A DNA stretch of 64,000 nt. Source: an uncultured Gammaproteobacteria bacterium. Lineage in GTDB: Bacteria > Pseudomonadota > Gammaproteobacteria > Steroidobacterales > UBA11654. The stretch lies in assembly GCA_902553145.1 (NCBI GenBank), contig CACDKD010000001.1:25786-89785 (forward strand), read 5' to 3'. Shown in pieces: positions 10,517 through 20,094 of the stretch; positions within the stretch are counted from its first letter, which is position 1; each line of letters opens with the position of its first letter. The translations under genes were made by a program, and so were the position numbers. The notes under the pieces were generated by a model. The model worked only from the letters and a program-made list of their open reading frames with translations, did no database searches and had not been told where the DNA came from.

Positions 10517-13500
10517 TTATGAGGTCTTTTGAGTAAGTCTTAATTTAAGTCTAAGATTATATTTTCCCTCACGCACGTCATTCACAAAGCAAATAAGTGC
10601 TGGGACAAAGACAAGAACGAGATAAGGCACGAAAAGCATTCCAAAAATAAATGTGATCGCGAGTGGCTGAATGAGTCTTGCTTGAAGACTGCCCTCAAAA
10701 ATTATTGGCGTCAAACCAACAATAGTGGTTATTGTGGTTATAAGAACCGGTCTGAATCTCTCCCTAATGGCCTCGTTGATTGCACGAATTAGAATATATC
10801 CATCGCTTTGGAATTCTTTGATTGCTCTTACAAGAATGATCGAGTCATTGACCAATACTCCTGTCAGCCCAAAGAAAGCCAATAAACTAAACATGCTCAG
10901 GTTAAAGCCCAAGACAAGGTGGCCCAATATGGCTCCAATTAATCCAAATGGAACAACTGCCAATATTAGGAAAGGAGTCGTATAACTCGAGAAAACCCAA
11001 GCAAGAATAATAAATATAGAGGCAAATGTAATGATCAGGGCCAATCTCAACCCAGAAAACGCCTCAGCTTGCTCGAGGGCTTTTCCATCATAGACCAATC
11101 GAACTCCATAATCTCTCTCAATAAGAGGCTCGATATCAGTTCTAACAGCCTGTAAGACAATATTGGTTGTTGTAACAGTTGGGTCAACGTCACCAGTAAC
11201 AGCGACTTGTCTGACCCCATCTTTCTTTCTTATTTTAGTAAAACCAAGCCTTTTCTTAAGATTTACCACTTCTGAGAGAACAACGCTTCCTCCATCTGGA
11301 GCAGTTAGATAAATGTCTCTGATTGTCTGATTCTCGGTCTCGCCTGCTGGTAACTTCACCCTAACAATCACTTCTTCTGTGTCTTGGGAAAAACGTTGCG
11401 CAACAGAGCCTGAAAATGAGTTTCTAACTTGTCTAGCTACTTCTTCTGCAGTGAAACCTATGGCTTCACCTTCTGGCTTAATTTCCAAAAGTATTTCTTC
11501 TTTTCCATAAGGCAAATCATCTTCCAGTGCTATAAGCCCAGGCAGAACTCTCATTTCATTTCTCAAAGCAAGCGCTGCTTCTTTCATTTGAGAAAGATTG
11601 TCTCCAATGACACGGATATCAATATCCCTTCCAGGCGGTCCTCCAACGGAGTCCTCAAAAATCACAAAGTTCTCAATACCAGACATTATGCGAGTTTCAG
11701 CTTCCCAAGCTTCAATGAATTCTCTGTTCCTTATGAGCCTTACATCGCCTGAAACAAGCTCAGCCACGAATGATCCGATGTGCCCGCCTGATACGTCACT
11801 AGAAAAGGACCCTTTTCCTGTGTAACTGACTCCAATGTTACCAACGCCGTAGTTTACGAGACTTCCTTTCTGGCCAGTTAATTTTTCTTCTACAGAATAA
11901 AGCGCTCTTCCAATCTCATTGACCATCTCTTCTGTTCTTTCCTCAGACGTGCCTGGTGAAAAAGAGAAATTCGCAAGTAAAATATCACCTTCAGGAGTAT
12001 CAAAAAACTCAAAATTAACCCTGCCAGTTGATAACAGAGTTAGAGAGACTAGCAACATACAAATTGTGGCTGTAATGGTGAAGCCCTTTTTTGTATAGGT
12101 TTTTTCGATAATAGGAAGAACCCTATCATCTCTAAATCGGTTGAAATATATATCAAATTTTCTCGTTTTATTTTCGCCTTCCGAGACTTTTTTGAGAGAC
12201 GAGCGAAGATGATGTGGAAGGATTAAAAAACACTCAATCAGACTTGCTATTATGACGAGCGACAATGTGATTGGAACCGCTGAAATAATGTTTCCAACGT
12301 CGTTTTGTATAAGCAAAATAGGAAGGAATGCAGCCACAGTAGTAAGCATTGCGGCAAGCACGGGCGGAAACATTCTCTGTGCGCCTAGGCGAGCAGCCTC
12401 TTTGTAATTCATTCCTCTTCTATGAAGAGTGGTTGTGTGTTCAGAAACAACAATCGCATCATCGACCACGATCCCAATGCCCATGATCAAAGCAAACATG
12501 CTGATCATATCCAGAGATAAGCCCATTTGACTCATTGCGCCCAGGGCAGCCATGAATGCAACTGGTATTCCAGCAGCAACCCAAATTGCAACTCGCCCAT
12601 TCAGGAAAACGAATAACACCAAAAGAACAAGGATCAATCCTGTCCCTCCATTCGAAAGCAACATGTTAATTCTTTGTCTAACTTGATCGGAGAAAACATC
12701 GTAAACAACAATCTCGAGAGATGCGGGATAAAGGCTAGCAACTTGGGTCATGTATTTCTCGACAGCTTCTTGCGATACGAGAGAGTCTGCGCCTCTGGTC
12801 CTGTAGACTTTCAAACCAATTGAGGGGCCATCTGAATTTACCCTGTAGTTGGAGTTGACTCTAAATGTTTCATAAACATTTGCGATATCACTGAGATAAA
12901 CTTTTTCTCCAGAAGATTTTGAAACCACCTCAATGTCTCGAAGTTCATTTGGGCTTCTAGCGAGACGATCGCTCCTTATTTGTCTTGATACACCTCCACT
13001 GTTTATACTGCCTGACGGAAGATCTATGCTTGATGATGAAAGCTCTGATGAGACTTGGCCGAGAGTAAGATCCAATTCTCTGAGGTTGTCCGATGAAATT
13101 TCCACCCATATTTCACTGTCTCTCACGCCCTGAAACTCGACATTGGCGAGTCCTAAGCTTATGAGATCATCTCGGATTTGTCTGGCATAAAATTTAAGAG
13201 TCTTTTCAGAAAATGGTCCTGAAATATCAATTGCACATACTTCGTCTCTTTGAAGAACCTGAGTAACAATTGGTTTTTCTATGTCCTGAGGGAATGTTGT
13301 AATTCTAGAAACAGCTGACTGAACATCGGTCAAAGCTTTGGTCATGCTCACGCTTTCTTTAAACGATATATACATTTTAGCCCTGCCCTCAAAGGCAGTT
13401 GAATTGACTTCTTTGACGCCGTTTATAAATCTTACTTCTGGCTCAACGGCATTGATGATATTGCTCTCAATGTCTTCAGCACTTGCACCCTGCCACTCAA

Positions 13501-13711
13501 CATCAACACTTATAAGCTCGAGTCCAAAATCTGGCATAAGCTGTCTTTTGAGCTGCGTGATCCCGAATGCACCATAGAGAATGAGTATGGCCATGAGTAA
13601 GTTGGCAGCAACTTTATGACGACTAAAGAACGCAATGATTCCCCTATCCGGTTGCATTGTATCCCTCGGATTAATCGGTCTATTTTTTTGGCTGTAATTT
13701 TTGAATACCAT
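10517..13711 (-). CDS. Efflux RND transporter permease (AcrB/HAE family)
   Basis: 1064 aa, RND topology, GIGIVVDDAIVV and GLTGVLVNDSIILV motifs. Confidence 0.93.
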   Translation of the reverse strand: MVFKNYSQKNRPINPRDTMQPDRGIIAFFSRHKVAANLLMAILILYGAFGITQLKRQLMPDFGLELISVDVEWQGASAEDIESNIINAVEPEVRFINGVKEVNSTAFEGRAKMYISFKESVSMTKALTDVQSAVSRITTFPQDIEKPIVTQVLQRDEVCAIDISGPFSEKTLKFYARQIRDDLISLGLANVEFQGVRDSEIWVEISSDNLRELDLTLGQVSSELSSSSIDLPSGSINSGGVSRQIRSDRLARSPNELRDIEVVSKSSGEKVYLSDIANVYETFRVNSNYRVNSDGPSIGLKVYRTRGADSLVSQEAVEKYMTQVASLYPASLEIVVYDVFSDQVRQRINMLLSNGGTGLILVLLVLFVFLNGRVAIWVAAGIPVAFMAALGAMSQMGLSLDMISMFALIMGIGIVVDDAIVVSEHTTTLHRRGMNYKEAARLGAQRMFPPVLAAMLTTVAAFLPILLIQNDVGNIISAVPITLSLVIIASLIECFLILPHHLRSSLKKVSEGENKTRKFDIYFNRFRDDRVLPIIEKTYTKKGFTITATICMLLVSLTLLSTGRVNFEFFDTPEGDILLANFSFSPGTSEERTEEMVNEIGRALYSVEEKLTGQKGSLVNYGVGNIGVSYTGKGSFSSDVSGGHIGSFVAELVSGDVRLIRNREFIEAWEAETRIMSGIENFVIFEDSVGGPPGRDIDIRVIGDNLSQMKEAALALRNEMRVLPGLIALEDDLPYGKEEILLEIKPEGEAIGFTAEEVARQVRNSFSGSVAQRFSQDTEEVIVRVKLPAGETENQTIRDIYLTAPDGGSVVLSEVVNLKKRLGFTKIRKKDGVRQVAVTGDVDPTVTTTNIVLQAVRTDIEPLIERDYGVRLVYDGKALEQAEAFSGLRLALIITFASIFIILAWVFSSYTTPFLILAVVPFGLIGAILGHLVLGFNLSMFSLLAFFGLTGVLVNDSIILVRAIKEFQSDGYILIRAINEAIRERFRPVLITTITTIVGLTPIIFEGSLQARLIQPLAITFIFGMLFVPYLVLVFVPALICFVNDVREGKYNLRLKLRLTQKTS

Positions 13712-14853
13712 TAGAGAATATCCACTTTAACGCCTTCACCGGCTTCTCTGAGTTGGTTTGTCACAATCAAGTCGCCATTTTGAACCATCAGTTCCTCTAT
13801 CGGCTTAATTAGAACATTGGATTGATCATATCCAGAAATCGCTATTCCAACTTTCTTCAACCTTTGATCTTTAACAATGTATATATATTCGTCATTGAAA
13901 ACAGCCGTCTCTGGAATCCTAATGACTGATACATATTTTTTATCTGGCATTCTCAAGCGAACGAATGCTCCGGGCCTAAGTGGCGTTTCCTGCTCTTTAT
14001 CCATTTCAATAGTTGCAAATATATTCACTCCGCCTGTGTTGGATGTGATTTCAGCACCCACTCTGGAAATCGAGGCATCAAAAATTAAATCTTTCTGCCC
14101 TACTGTCCACCTGACCTCTATGGCTCTTCCCAAAATTTCATTTTCATCTTCAAGCAATCTCCCATATTGCGACTTGGAAATCGAAAATCGAACTTCCATG
14201 TTTTTAATGTCGATGATCTCTCCGATTTTGTCATTGAAGGTGCTGACTTGTTTTCCGAGTGTTGCCTGCACATCATTTATGACGCCATCAAATGGGGCAA
14301 ATAACTCGGTGTCCCTTAAATCTTTTTCTGATTCAGATAAAACAAGCTCTTGTTGTGTCTTTTCCAATAGAGCATTGTCTCTAAATTGCTCAGAGATTGA
14401 TCCTTGTTTGAACAGTTCATCTGCTCTCTCGAAGTCTCTAGTCATAACATCGAGTTTGGCAGTTTCTTCTGTGACAGAATTTCTATATTCGAAGTCATCA
14501 ATTCTGAGAAGCAACTCGCCTTTTTTTACAACCGCTCCTTCTTTAAAGTTGTCTCCAACTTTAATTACCTGACCGCCAACGAGGGCTCTGAGCTCGCTCC
14601 TCCTTGAGGTAATAACTTCACCAAAAAGAGCTACTGTGGGTTGAATGTCGCCATATTGAGCCTCGATCACTGAAACAGGCCACGATTTTTCTTCAATCAC
14701 AAGAATCTCTGGCTCTTCTTTTGTGGCCCTTAAGAATGATATAACTAAGAATGTACCCACCAGTAAAAGTACTATGGGATTTACCCTTTTTATTCTATTT
14801 ATATATTCTTTCATGAGTCGACTCAGGGATGGGATTCGTTGTTGCATACCCAT
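13711..14853 (-). CDS. Efflux RND transporter periplasmic adaptor (membrane fusion protein)
   Basis: Signal anchor, lipoyl/HlyD-like GGQVIKVGDNFKEGAVVKKGELLLRID, coupled to the downstream RND gene. Confidence 0.92.
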   Translation of the reverse strand: MGMQQRIPSLSRLMKEYINRIKRVNPIVLLLVGTFLVISFLRATKEEPEILVIEEKSWPVSVIEAQYGDIQPTVALFGEVITSRRSELRALVGGQVIKVGDNFKEGAVVKKGELLLRIDDFEYRNSVTEETAKLDVMTRDFERADELFKQGSISEQFRDNALLEKTQQELVLSESEKDLRDTELFAPFDGVINDVQATLGKQVSTFNDKIGEIIDIKNMEVRFSISKSQYGRLLEDENEILGRAIEVRWTVGQKDLIFDASISRVGAEITSNTGGVNIFATIEMDKEQETPLRPGAFVRLRMPDKKYVSVIRIPETAVFNDEYIYIVKDQRLKKVGIAISGYDQSNVLIKPIEELMVQNGDLIVTNQLREAGEGVKVDIL

Positions 14854-14940
14854 CGGATTCTTTTAAGAATTATTCTAATTTTCGAATGCTAATGGAATTA
14901 GTGCTTTCAAAGGATAGACGTTACAAAAAGTTACATCGAT

Positions 14941-15348
14941 TCATGAAGAAATAATCATGAATTTTGCATGGCACTCAGCAATGACTTTTTGTTTATCTTT
15001 TGTTTTCATAACACCATACATCATCGCCATTCTTGATTTCGTTTTTAAATGATGCCCTTCGAGCATTACTGTTTCTCCTGTCTGAAGAGAATTTTTATAA
15101 CGAAGATCGCATTTTGCAGTCTGTGCTGGCTTGCCCTTCAGAAACAACCAATTCGCCATTACATCATCGAGCAAACTGAAAATGATTCCGCCGTGGGTAG
15201 TATCTTGGAAACCTACATGGGTTTCTGCGGGCGTGAACTCTGCTCTACAGATGTCATTGTCATCGATGATAAAATTTGTTTTTAATCCAATTGGGTTTTC
15301 TGGACCACAAACAAAACAATGGTTTGAATTTAAATCAAGCTCGCTCAT
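14941..15348 (-). CDS. PaaI-family hot-dog thioesterase
   Basis: HGGIIFSLLDDVMANW hot-dog motif, 135 aa. Confidence 0.82.
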   Translation of the reverse strand: MSELDLNSNHCFVCGPENPIGLKTNFIIDDNDICRAEFTPAETHVGFQDTTHGGIIFSLLDDVMANWLFLKGKPAQTAKCDLRYKNSLQTGETVMLEGHHLKTKSRMAMMYGVMKTKDKQKVIAECHAKFMIISS

Positions 15349-16247
15349 ATCAAATCGAATCTTCTAGAATTGTTATTACTTTTTATAAGTCCAGCAGTAG
15401 TTCCAGAAAAATGGGCAGCTAGAACAACGGTATTTGAATCAGTGAGCTTGTCTACAATCTTCACGCGTGTTTCATTTGATAAATTTTTGTCATCACAAAA
15501 CACTGTGGATACGGATGGACAATCAACCTGAATGGGATTGTGAAGAACGTCTCCTGTAAGTATGCCATTCCTGTCTTTCGAATTTATCTCAACACAATAG
15601 TGTCCAGGACTATGGCCAGGCGTTTTTATAAGATTTATTTCCCTGCCTAAGTCTGTTGAATCATCGATGATATTAGCCTGTCCCGATTCGATTATCGGCA
15701 ATATGCTATCTTGATAAACAAGCTTTGTATACTCATCATACGGACTCTTAGATTCTTTTTGCATGCTTGAGAGCTCTTCGCTAGAAAAAAGGTATTTTGC
15801 ATTTGGAAATGTTGGAACCCAAACACCATTCTCTAGTCTAGTATTCCAACCCACATGATCAGCATGTAAGTGGGTACACATGACGATATCTATAGACTCC
15901 AAGCTTAATCCGAACGATTCTAAATTCTGAATGTATTTGCTGTTTCTGTTATTCCAATGACTCAGAATAGACTCATTTTTCTTGTATATTGGACCTTGTC
16001 CCACTCTGTGCTTGTCATTGCCAATGCACGTATCGACTAATATGTTTAGATTTGGCGTTCTGATAAGGAATGAATGCATGCTTAAAAGAATCATTTTGCT
16101 CATTGGTTCATAGAATGGCTGAATCCAGTCCATATTCTTTTCAAATATTCCTAAGTCTATTTCTGGAAATGCATTTAGCACAGGAAAACGCTCGATACCG
16201 TCTATCACTTTATCAACAGAGACTTCACCAAAATGCAGGGTCTTCAT
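15345..16247 (-). CDS. MBL-fold metallohydrolase
   Basis: THLHADHVGWN motif, GHSPGHYCVE, later H residue. Confidence 0.9.
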   Translation of the reverse strand: MKTLHFGEVSVDKVIDGIERFPVLNAFPEIDLGIFEKNMDWIQPFYEPMSKMILLSMHSFLIRTPNLNILVDTCIGNDKHRVGQGPIYKKNESILSHWNNRNSKYIQNLESFGLSLESIDIVMCTHLHADHVGWNTRLENGVWVPTFPNAKYLFSSEELSSMQKESKSPYDEYTKLVYQDSILPIIESGQANIIDDSTDLGREINLIKTPGHSPGHYCVEINSKDRNGILTGDVLHNPIQVDCPSVSTVFCDDKNLSNETRVKIVDKLTDSNTVVLAAHFSGTTAGLIKSNNNSRRFDLI

Positions 16248-16284
16248 ACAAATAGTGTAGTGTAATTATTTAGCAGGCTTAACT

Positions 16285-16878
16285 TTATTTATAAAAAATA
16301 CTGAAGATTCTTCGAAACCAATCTTGCCTTCTTTTACAAACAAGACAAAAGATCAAGGCAGCAAATCCAGCGAGTATCCCATCCATGCCAGCTGCATTGG
16401 CAAGGGCTTCTACATTTTTTCTTACTGGCTGAATCCATGAAATAGATTTGGTAGTTTGGTTCTCAAGATTACTAATGTTTTCTAGCTCAGAATCGATGGA
16501 TGCCTCAAGTGCTGAAATACTCTCTTGTAGATTATTAGTTACTGACTGTTCTCTTTGAATGCTGATTGCCGCTGAAGCAATTTGACTTTGTAGATCTTGG
16601 ATTATCGCTGAATCTAATTCAGTATCAAGACCTGCCAATCTGCCATTAAGCTGATTAACTAAATTATTGATTGATTCAATATTGGTTCGGCTTTGAGATA
16701 CTGCTTCAATTGCACTCCTCAACTCTGACTGATTAAGAGTAATAACCTCTCTTGATTTATTCAAAGGTTCAATTGAGGCATCCTTTGGTGTGATAAAGGC
16801 AAGAAATGTAAAGATAGACGCAAACAGAATTACTAAATCTGTAACTTTGGTCAGACTATCTTTGAAAGAATTGAGCAT
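16285..16878 (-). CDS. Hypothetical protein: N-terminal TM segment, coiled-coil-like middle, C-terminal TM segment
   Basis: Start moved to ATG 16878 (MLNSFKDSLTK...) because the ORF-track start is a TTG inside a terminator hairpin. No family recognised. Confidence 0.65.
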   Translation of the reverse strand: MLNSFKDSLTKVTDLVILFASIFTFLAFITPKDASIEPLNKSREVITLNQSELRSAIEAVSQSRTNIESINNLVNQLNGRLAGLDTELDSAIIQDLQSQIASAAISIQREQSVTNNLQESISALEASIDSELENISNLENQTTKSISWIQPVRKNVEALANAAGMDGILAGFAALIFCLVCKRRQDWFRRIFSIFYK

Positions 16879-16896
16879 ATCTCTTATTTGAGAAGA

Positions 16897-16924
16897 AAAA
16901 GGGCTCTTTTGCAAGAGCCCTTTT
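16897..16924 (-). terminator. Rho-independent terminator for the small ORF 16970-17191
   Basis: Perfect 12-bp stem AAAAGGGCTCTT-(GCAA)-AAGAGCCCTTTT on the minus strand, followed by TCTTCT. Confidence 0.85.
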
Positions 16925-16969
16925 CTATTGCTTTTAAAATTTTAAAAACTTAAAAAGCTTGTTTCTCAT

Positions 16970-17191
16970 TTACATACCGCGTGAGCCGTACATTCCTGAG
17001 AGAATAGCAAGAACAATGATACCTACTACACCGTTTTCACCTAGCGTATTGATCAAATCGATCAAATTGCCAAGTACAGCGCCGACAAATGGTACATCCA
17101 TACCAAATACTACGCCTGCAGCAACACCAAGTGCTACTAAAGCGACAGCGATATCAGTTAGTTCTCCTATCCAACCCTTGATTTTATTCAT
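16970..17191 (-). CDS. Small (73 aa) Gly/Ala/Val-rich hydrophobic membrane protein, unknown function
   Basis: Complete ORF with strong Shine-Dalgarno (GGGGAGGA, 8 nt before ATG) and an intrinsic terminator downstream. Confidence 0.75.
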   Translation of the reverse strand: MNKIKGWIGELTDIAVALVALGVAAGVVFGMDVPFVGAVLGNLIDLINTLGENGVVGIIVLAILSGMYGSRGM

Positions 17192-17545
17192 GATAAAATC
17201 CTCCCCTAATTAAGGTTAACTTTAATGTTCCTATATCAAACGACATGTTTAAAAAAGAACATTTTAAATCTAGTCAGATTTGATGATATAGGTCAAAATT
17301 TGCATGATATTTGTTTTTATACAACATATTGGCCTCCTTTTGGATGGGTTTGTATTGCTAGGTTTCAGCCAGTCTTTACAAATGCATCGAGTTTAAAAGA
17401 AAAATTTTTATTGTCTTATGTTATTGATATTAATGACTTTATTATTTTTTTTTTAAAATATTTTCGATTTTAAGGTATCAGGCGATTAATTTGCGTAAAT
17501 TAGACTGGTTCTAAAAGGAATATTATTTTTTTTGAGATTATTTTG

Positions 17546-17621
<76 letters not shown>

Positions 17622-17666
17622 ACGGTTGGCATATTCTATAGAAAAATAATCATAATTGTGAAGAAT

Positions 17667-17939
17667 TTATTGTGTCGGAGGGATATATTCCTTTGGCTTT
17701 TCAGAAGTGCCCTCAAACAAAAATTTAATCATCTCATTTTGTAGATAAGCCCTTGCTGAGGGGTCAACCATTGATAGCCTGTTTTCATTGATCAGCATGG
17801 TTTGATGTTGCAGCCACAACTCCCATGCCTCTTTTGAGATATTTAAATGAATTCTTTCGCCCAAGCTTCCTGGATATGGGGGTCTTTCCATCTGTTCCAA
17901 GTCTCTCTTGTAATATTCACAATAAATTTTTTTAGTCAT
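17667..17939 (-). CDS. yggX: Fe(II)-trafficking/oxidative damage protein YggX
   Basis: TKKIYCEYYKRDLEQMERPPYPGSLGERI...SKEAWELWLQHQTMLINE is characteristic. Start at internal ATG 17939. Confidence 0.93.
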   Translation of the reverse strand: MTKKIYCEYYKRDLEQMERPPYPGSLGERIHLNISKEAWELWLQHQTMLINENRLSMVDPSARAYLQNEMIKFLFEGTSEKPKEYIPPTQ

Positions 17940-17946
17940 TTGTAAA

Positions 17947-18999
17947 TTATAATCGATCAATAATTTTTTTGACTGCTTTTGATGTCGCTATTGAATTCAT
18001 TTTTTGTGCCTTGATGAAGGCCATATTTTTTTTCAATCTCTGAACTTTGGTGTCACTTATATCTATGATTACAGGGTTAATTTGTATATCAATATGGCTT
18101 AGAGAATGTGTAAATGAATCCAAATCGCTTTGACAATTAAACTTGTTAATACCAGTATTTGACTTTATCCAAGACTCAACTTTTTCATCCGTCTCTAGAG
18201 CTGGAAAAGACCATAATCCAGGCCAGATGCCTTTCGCATCTCTTTGTTCTAGTAAAAATCTATCTTCGGATCTGATCACTAAAAAATTGTATTCGATTTT
18301 CCTTTTTTGCTTTTTTGCTTTCTTTTGAGGGATCAGATCAACCTTGCCCTCTTTCCTTGCGACACAGCTTTTAACAACAGGACATTGATCACATTGATAT
18401 TTTTTTGGCAAACAAACTGTGGCTCCTAAATCCATAATTGCTTGCGTGTATACATCGTATTCATTATCTGGAGTACAACTTTCTGAGAGTTTCCATATTC
18501 TTCTTAATGAATCTGCTTTAGTTAAATCTCCCTCTATAAAAAAATGCCTTGAAAGGACTCTCTTTACATTGCCATCCATGATTGCTCTGGGTTCGATGTT
18601 ATTGAGTGAAAGAATTGCGCCTGCTGTTGATGGTCCTATACCGGGCAATGCATTTATTTCATCATAATTTCGAGGAAATATTCCCCCGTAATCGTCTTTT
18701 ATGATCACTGCAGCCTTGTGAAGATTTCTCGCTCTTGAATAGTAACCAAGACCGGACCAATGTGACATAACTTCTGATTGTTTTGCGTTTGCAAGGTCAT
18801 TAATTTCAGGGAAACTAGAGATAAACTTTGTGAAATATGGAATTACAGTTTTTACTTGTGTTTGTTGCAACATAATTTCTGAGACCCATGTTCTATATGG
18901 TGTTTTATTTTTTTGCCACGGTAGATCTTTTCTTCCGTGCTCACTCCACCACTGAAGAATTGGTTTCGTAAATATCTCTTGGGGATTTTGTTTGGTCAA
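17947..18999 (-). CDS. mutY: A/G-specific adenine glycosylase
   Basis: WVSEIMLQQTQVKTVIPYF, HhH LPGIGPSTAGAI, [4Fe-4S] CxxxxxxCxxCxxxxxC (CLPKKYQCDQCPVVKSC). Confidence 0.96.
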   Translation of the reverse strand: MTKQNPQEIFTKPILQWWSEHGRKDLPWQKNKTPYRTWVSEIMLQQTQVKTVIPYFTKFISSFPEINDLANAKQSEVMSHWSGLGYYSRARNLHKAAVIIKDDYGGIFPRNYDEINALPGIGPSTAGAILSLNNIEPRAIMDGNVKRVLSRHFFIEGDLTKADSLRRIWKLSESCTPDNEYDVYTQAIMDLGATVCLPKKYQCDQCPVVKSCVARKEGKVDLIPQKKAKKQKRKIEYNFLVIRSEDRFLLEQRDAKGIWPGLWSFPALETDEKVESWIKSNTGINKFNCQSDLDSFTHSLSHIDIQINPVIIDISDTKVQRLKKNMAFIKAQKMNSIATSKAVKKIIDRL

Positions 19000-19001
19000 T
19001 T

Positions 19002-19670
19002 CTAGCCAATGATTTTTGTGACGCCTATAAATGCCACAATAAAAATCAGGATATAGGTGGCATGAACCCAGATTAGTGTTTTACTCATACCGCCACTGAT
19101 TTCTGACTCTAAGTCAGGAGAAGAACCCTCGATCGCGAGCCTTTCGAATGATTGTCCAAGGGGGAAAAAGGCGATTTCAATTCCCAGTATGGTCAAATTT
19201 ATGAGTCCATATAAACCAACCTTTAATGCAACTGAATTTGCCTCATACGGTCCATTTCCCATAAATGAAGATAATGAAATAACAATCAACCCAATACCAA
19301 GTGATGCAACAATGAATCGGTTAATTTTGGAAAGGTTCTGTCCAAATGGCTTATCAAGATTTGCTGCGCCACCAACATTGATAACCAACCATGCAAAGGT
19401 AAAAATCCACATTAAAGCCAGTGTGATTGTCGAGGGCTCAATGTAACCCAGTGTTGCTGAGAGATGAACTCCAAATGGGAGTGCCATAACCCACATTACT
19501 CTAGGGAGAAGCTCAATCTTTAATGCCATCTCCAGCATTTGAAACCTTGCCTCAATCCCAAGATTGGGATCGACTGATCTCTTTGAGCAAAGCATCACAC
19601 CGACGTCTGTTCCGAGCCAAAACACAAACATACAAATATGAAGAAATTTCCAAATCTCATATTCAGCCAT
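19002..19670 (-). CDS. Hypothetical multi-pass membrane protein
   Basis: Complete 222-aa ORF, several TM-like stretches, operon-like spacing with neighbours. Confidence 0.75.
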   Translation of the reverse strand: MAEYEIWKFLHICMFVFWLGTDVGVMLCSKRSVDPNLGIEARFQMLEMALKIELLPRVMWVMALPFGVHLSATLGYIEPSTITLALMWIFTFAWLVINVGGAANLDKPFGQNLSKINRFIVASLGIGLIVISLSSFMGNGPYEANSVALKVGLYGLINLTILGIEIAFFPLGQSFERLAIEGSSPDLESEISGGMSKTLIWVHATYILIFIVAFIGVTKIIG

Positions 19671-19673
19671 GGT

Positions 19674-19949
19674 TTAGTCCCTTTTTACTTCTGGTTCTAC
19701 GGTCTCGCCATCTAGTTGCCATGAATAAAGCTCCCCAATGTATTGAGACAATAGAAAACTGATCTCCTCTGACTCACCGTCTGCCTCGAGGGCTTCAAGA
19801 TTTCTTTGTGCAAGTTCTATGGCTCTTGCAACCCTATAATCTCTGAAGGCTTGACTTTTCTGCATTGCTTTAGAGATTTCCATTTGATCAAGGAAGTCTT
19901 GGGTAATAGCTACATTGACTCCAGACCATGAAAGATTAATTTCGCTCAC
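19674..19949 (-). CDS. Hypothetical small protein
   Basis: 91-aa ORF, 3 bp upstream of the next gene. Confidence 0.65.
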   Translation of the reverse strand: MSEINLSWSGVNVAITQDFLDQMEISKAMQKSQAFRDYRVARAIELAQRNLEALEADGESEEISFLLSQYIGELYSWQLDGETVEPEVKRD

Positions 19950-20094
19950 AATTTTTCCCCGTATGCTTTTGATTATCTAGATTATCATTAAATCGAAATA
20001 TTTTGACAATACTTTATCTGGTTACTGTTTTCCCTTTATCGTCTAATTGTTTTCATATATATTCATTTAATAATCTTGTTTTTAGGAGTTGTCA

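Noticed and set aside
13877-14572. 231-aa plus-strand ORF opposite the RND adaptor
   Set aside because: Serine/leucine-rich shadow frame typical of antisense translation; the minus-strand gene is clearly real.
14857-14870. ATTCTT-TT-AAGAAT palindrome, with a similar ATTCTT-TTT-AAGAAT at 41644-41658, both shortly upstream of minus-strand starts
   Set aside because: Only 6-bp AT-rich arms with different spacing; likely chance in AT-rich spacers and no shared function of the downstream genes.
17225-17473. 82-aa ORF in the tRNA-Phe upstream gap
   Set aside because: AT-rich, Phe/Ile/Leu-biased, no convincing SD; treated as non-coding.
19971-19986. GATTATC-TA-GATTATC direct repeat upstream of the bicupin operon
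   Set aside because: Short, AT-rich, could be chance; no second instance seen to support an operator.
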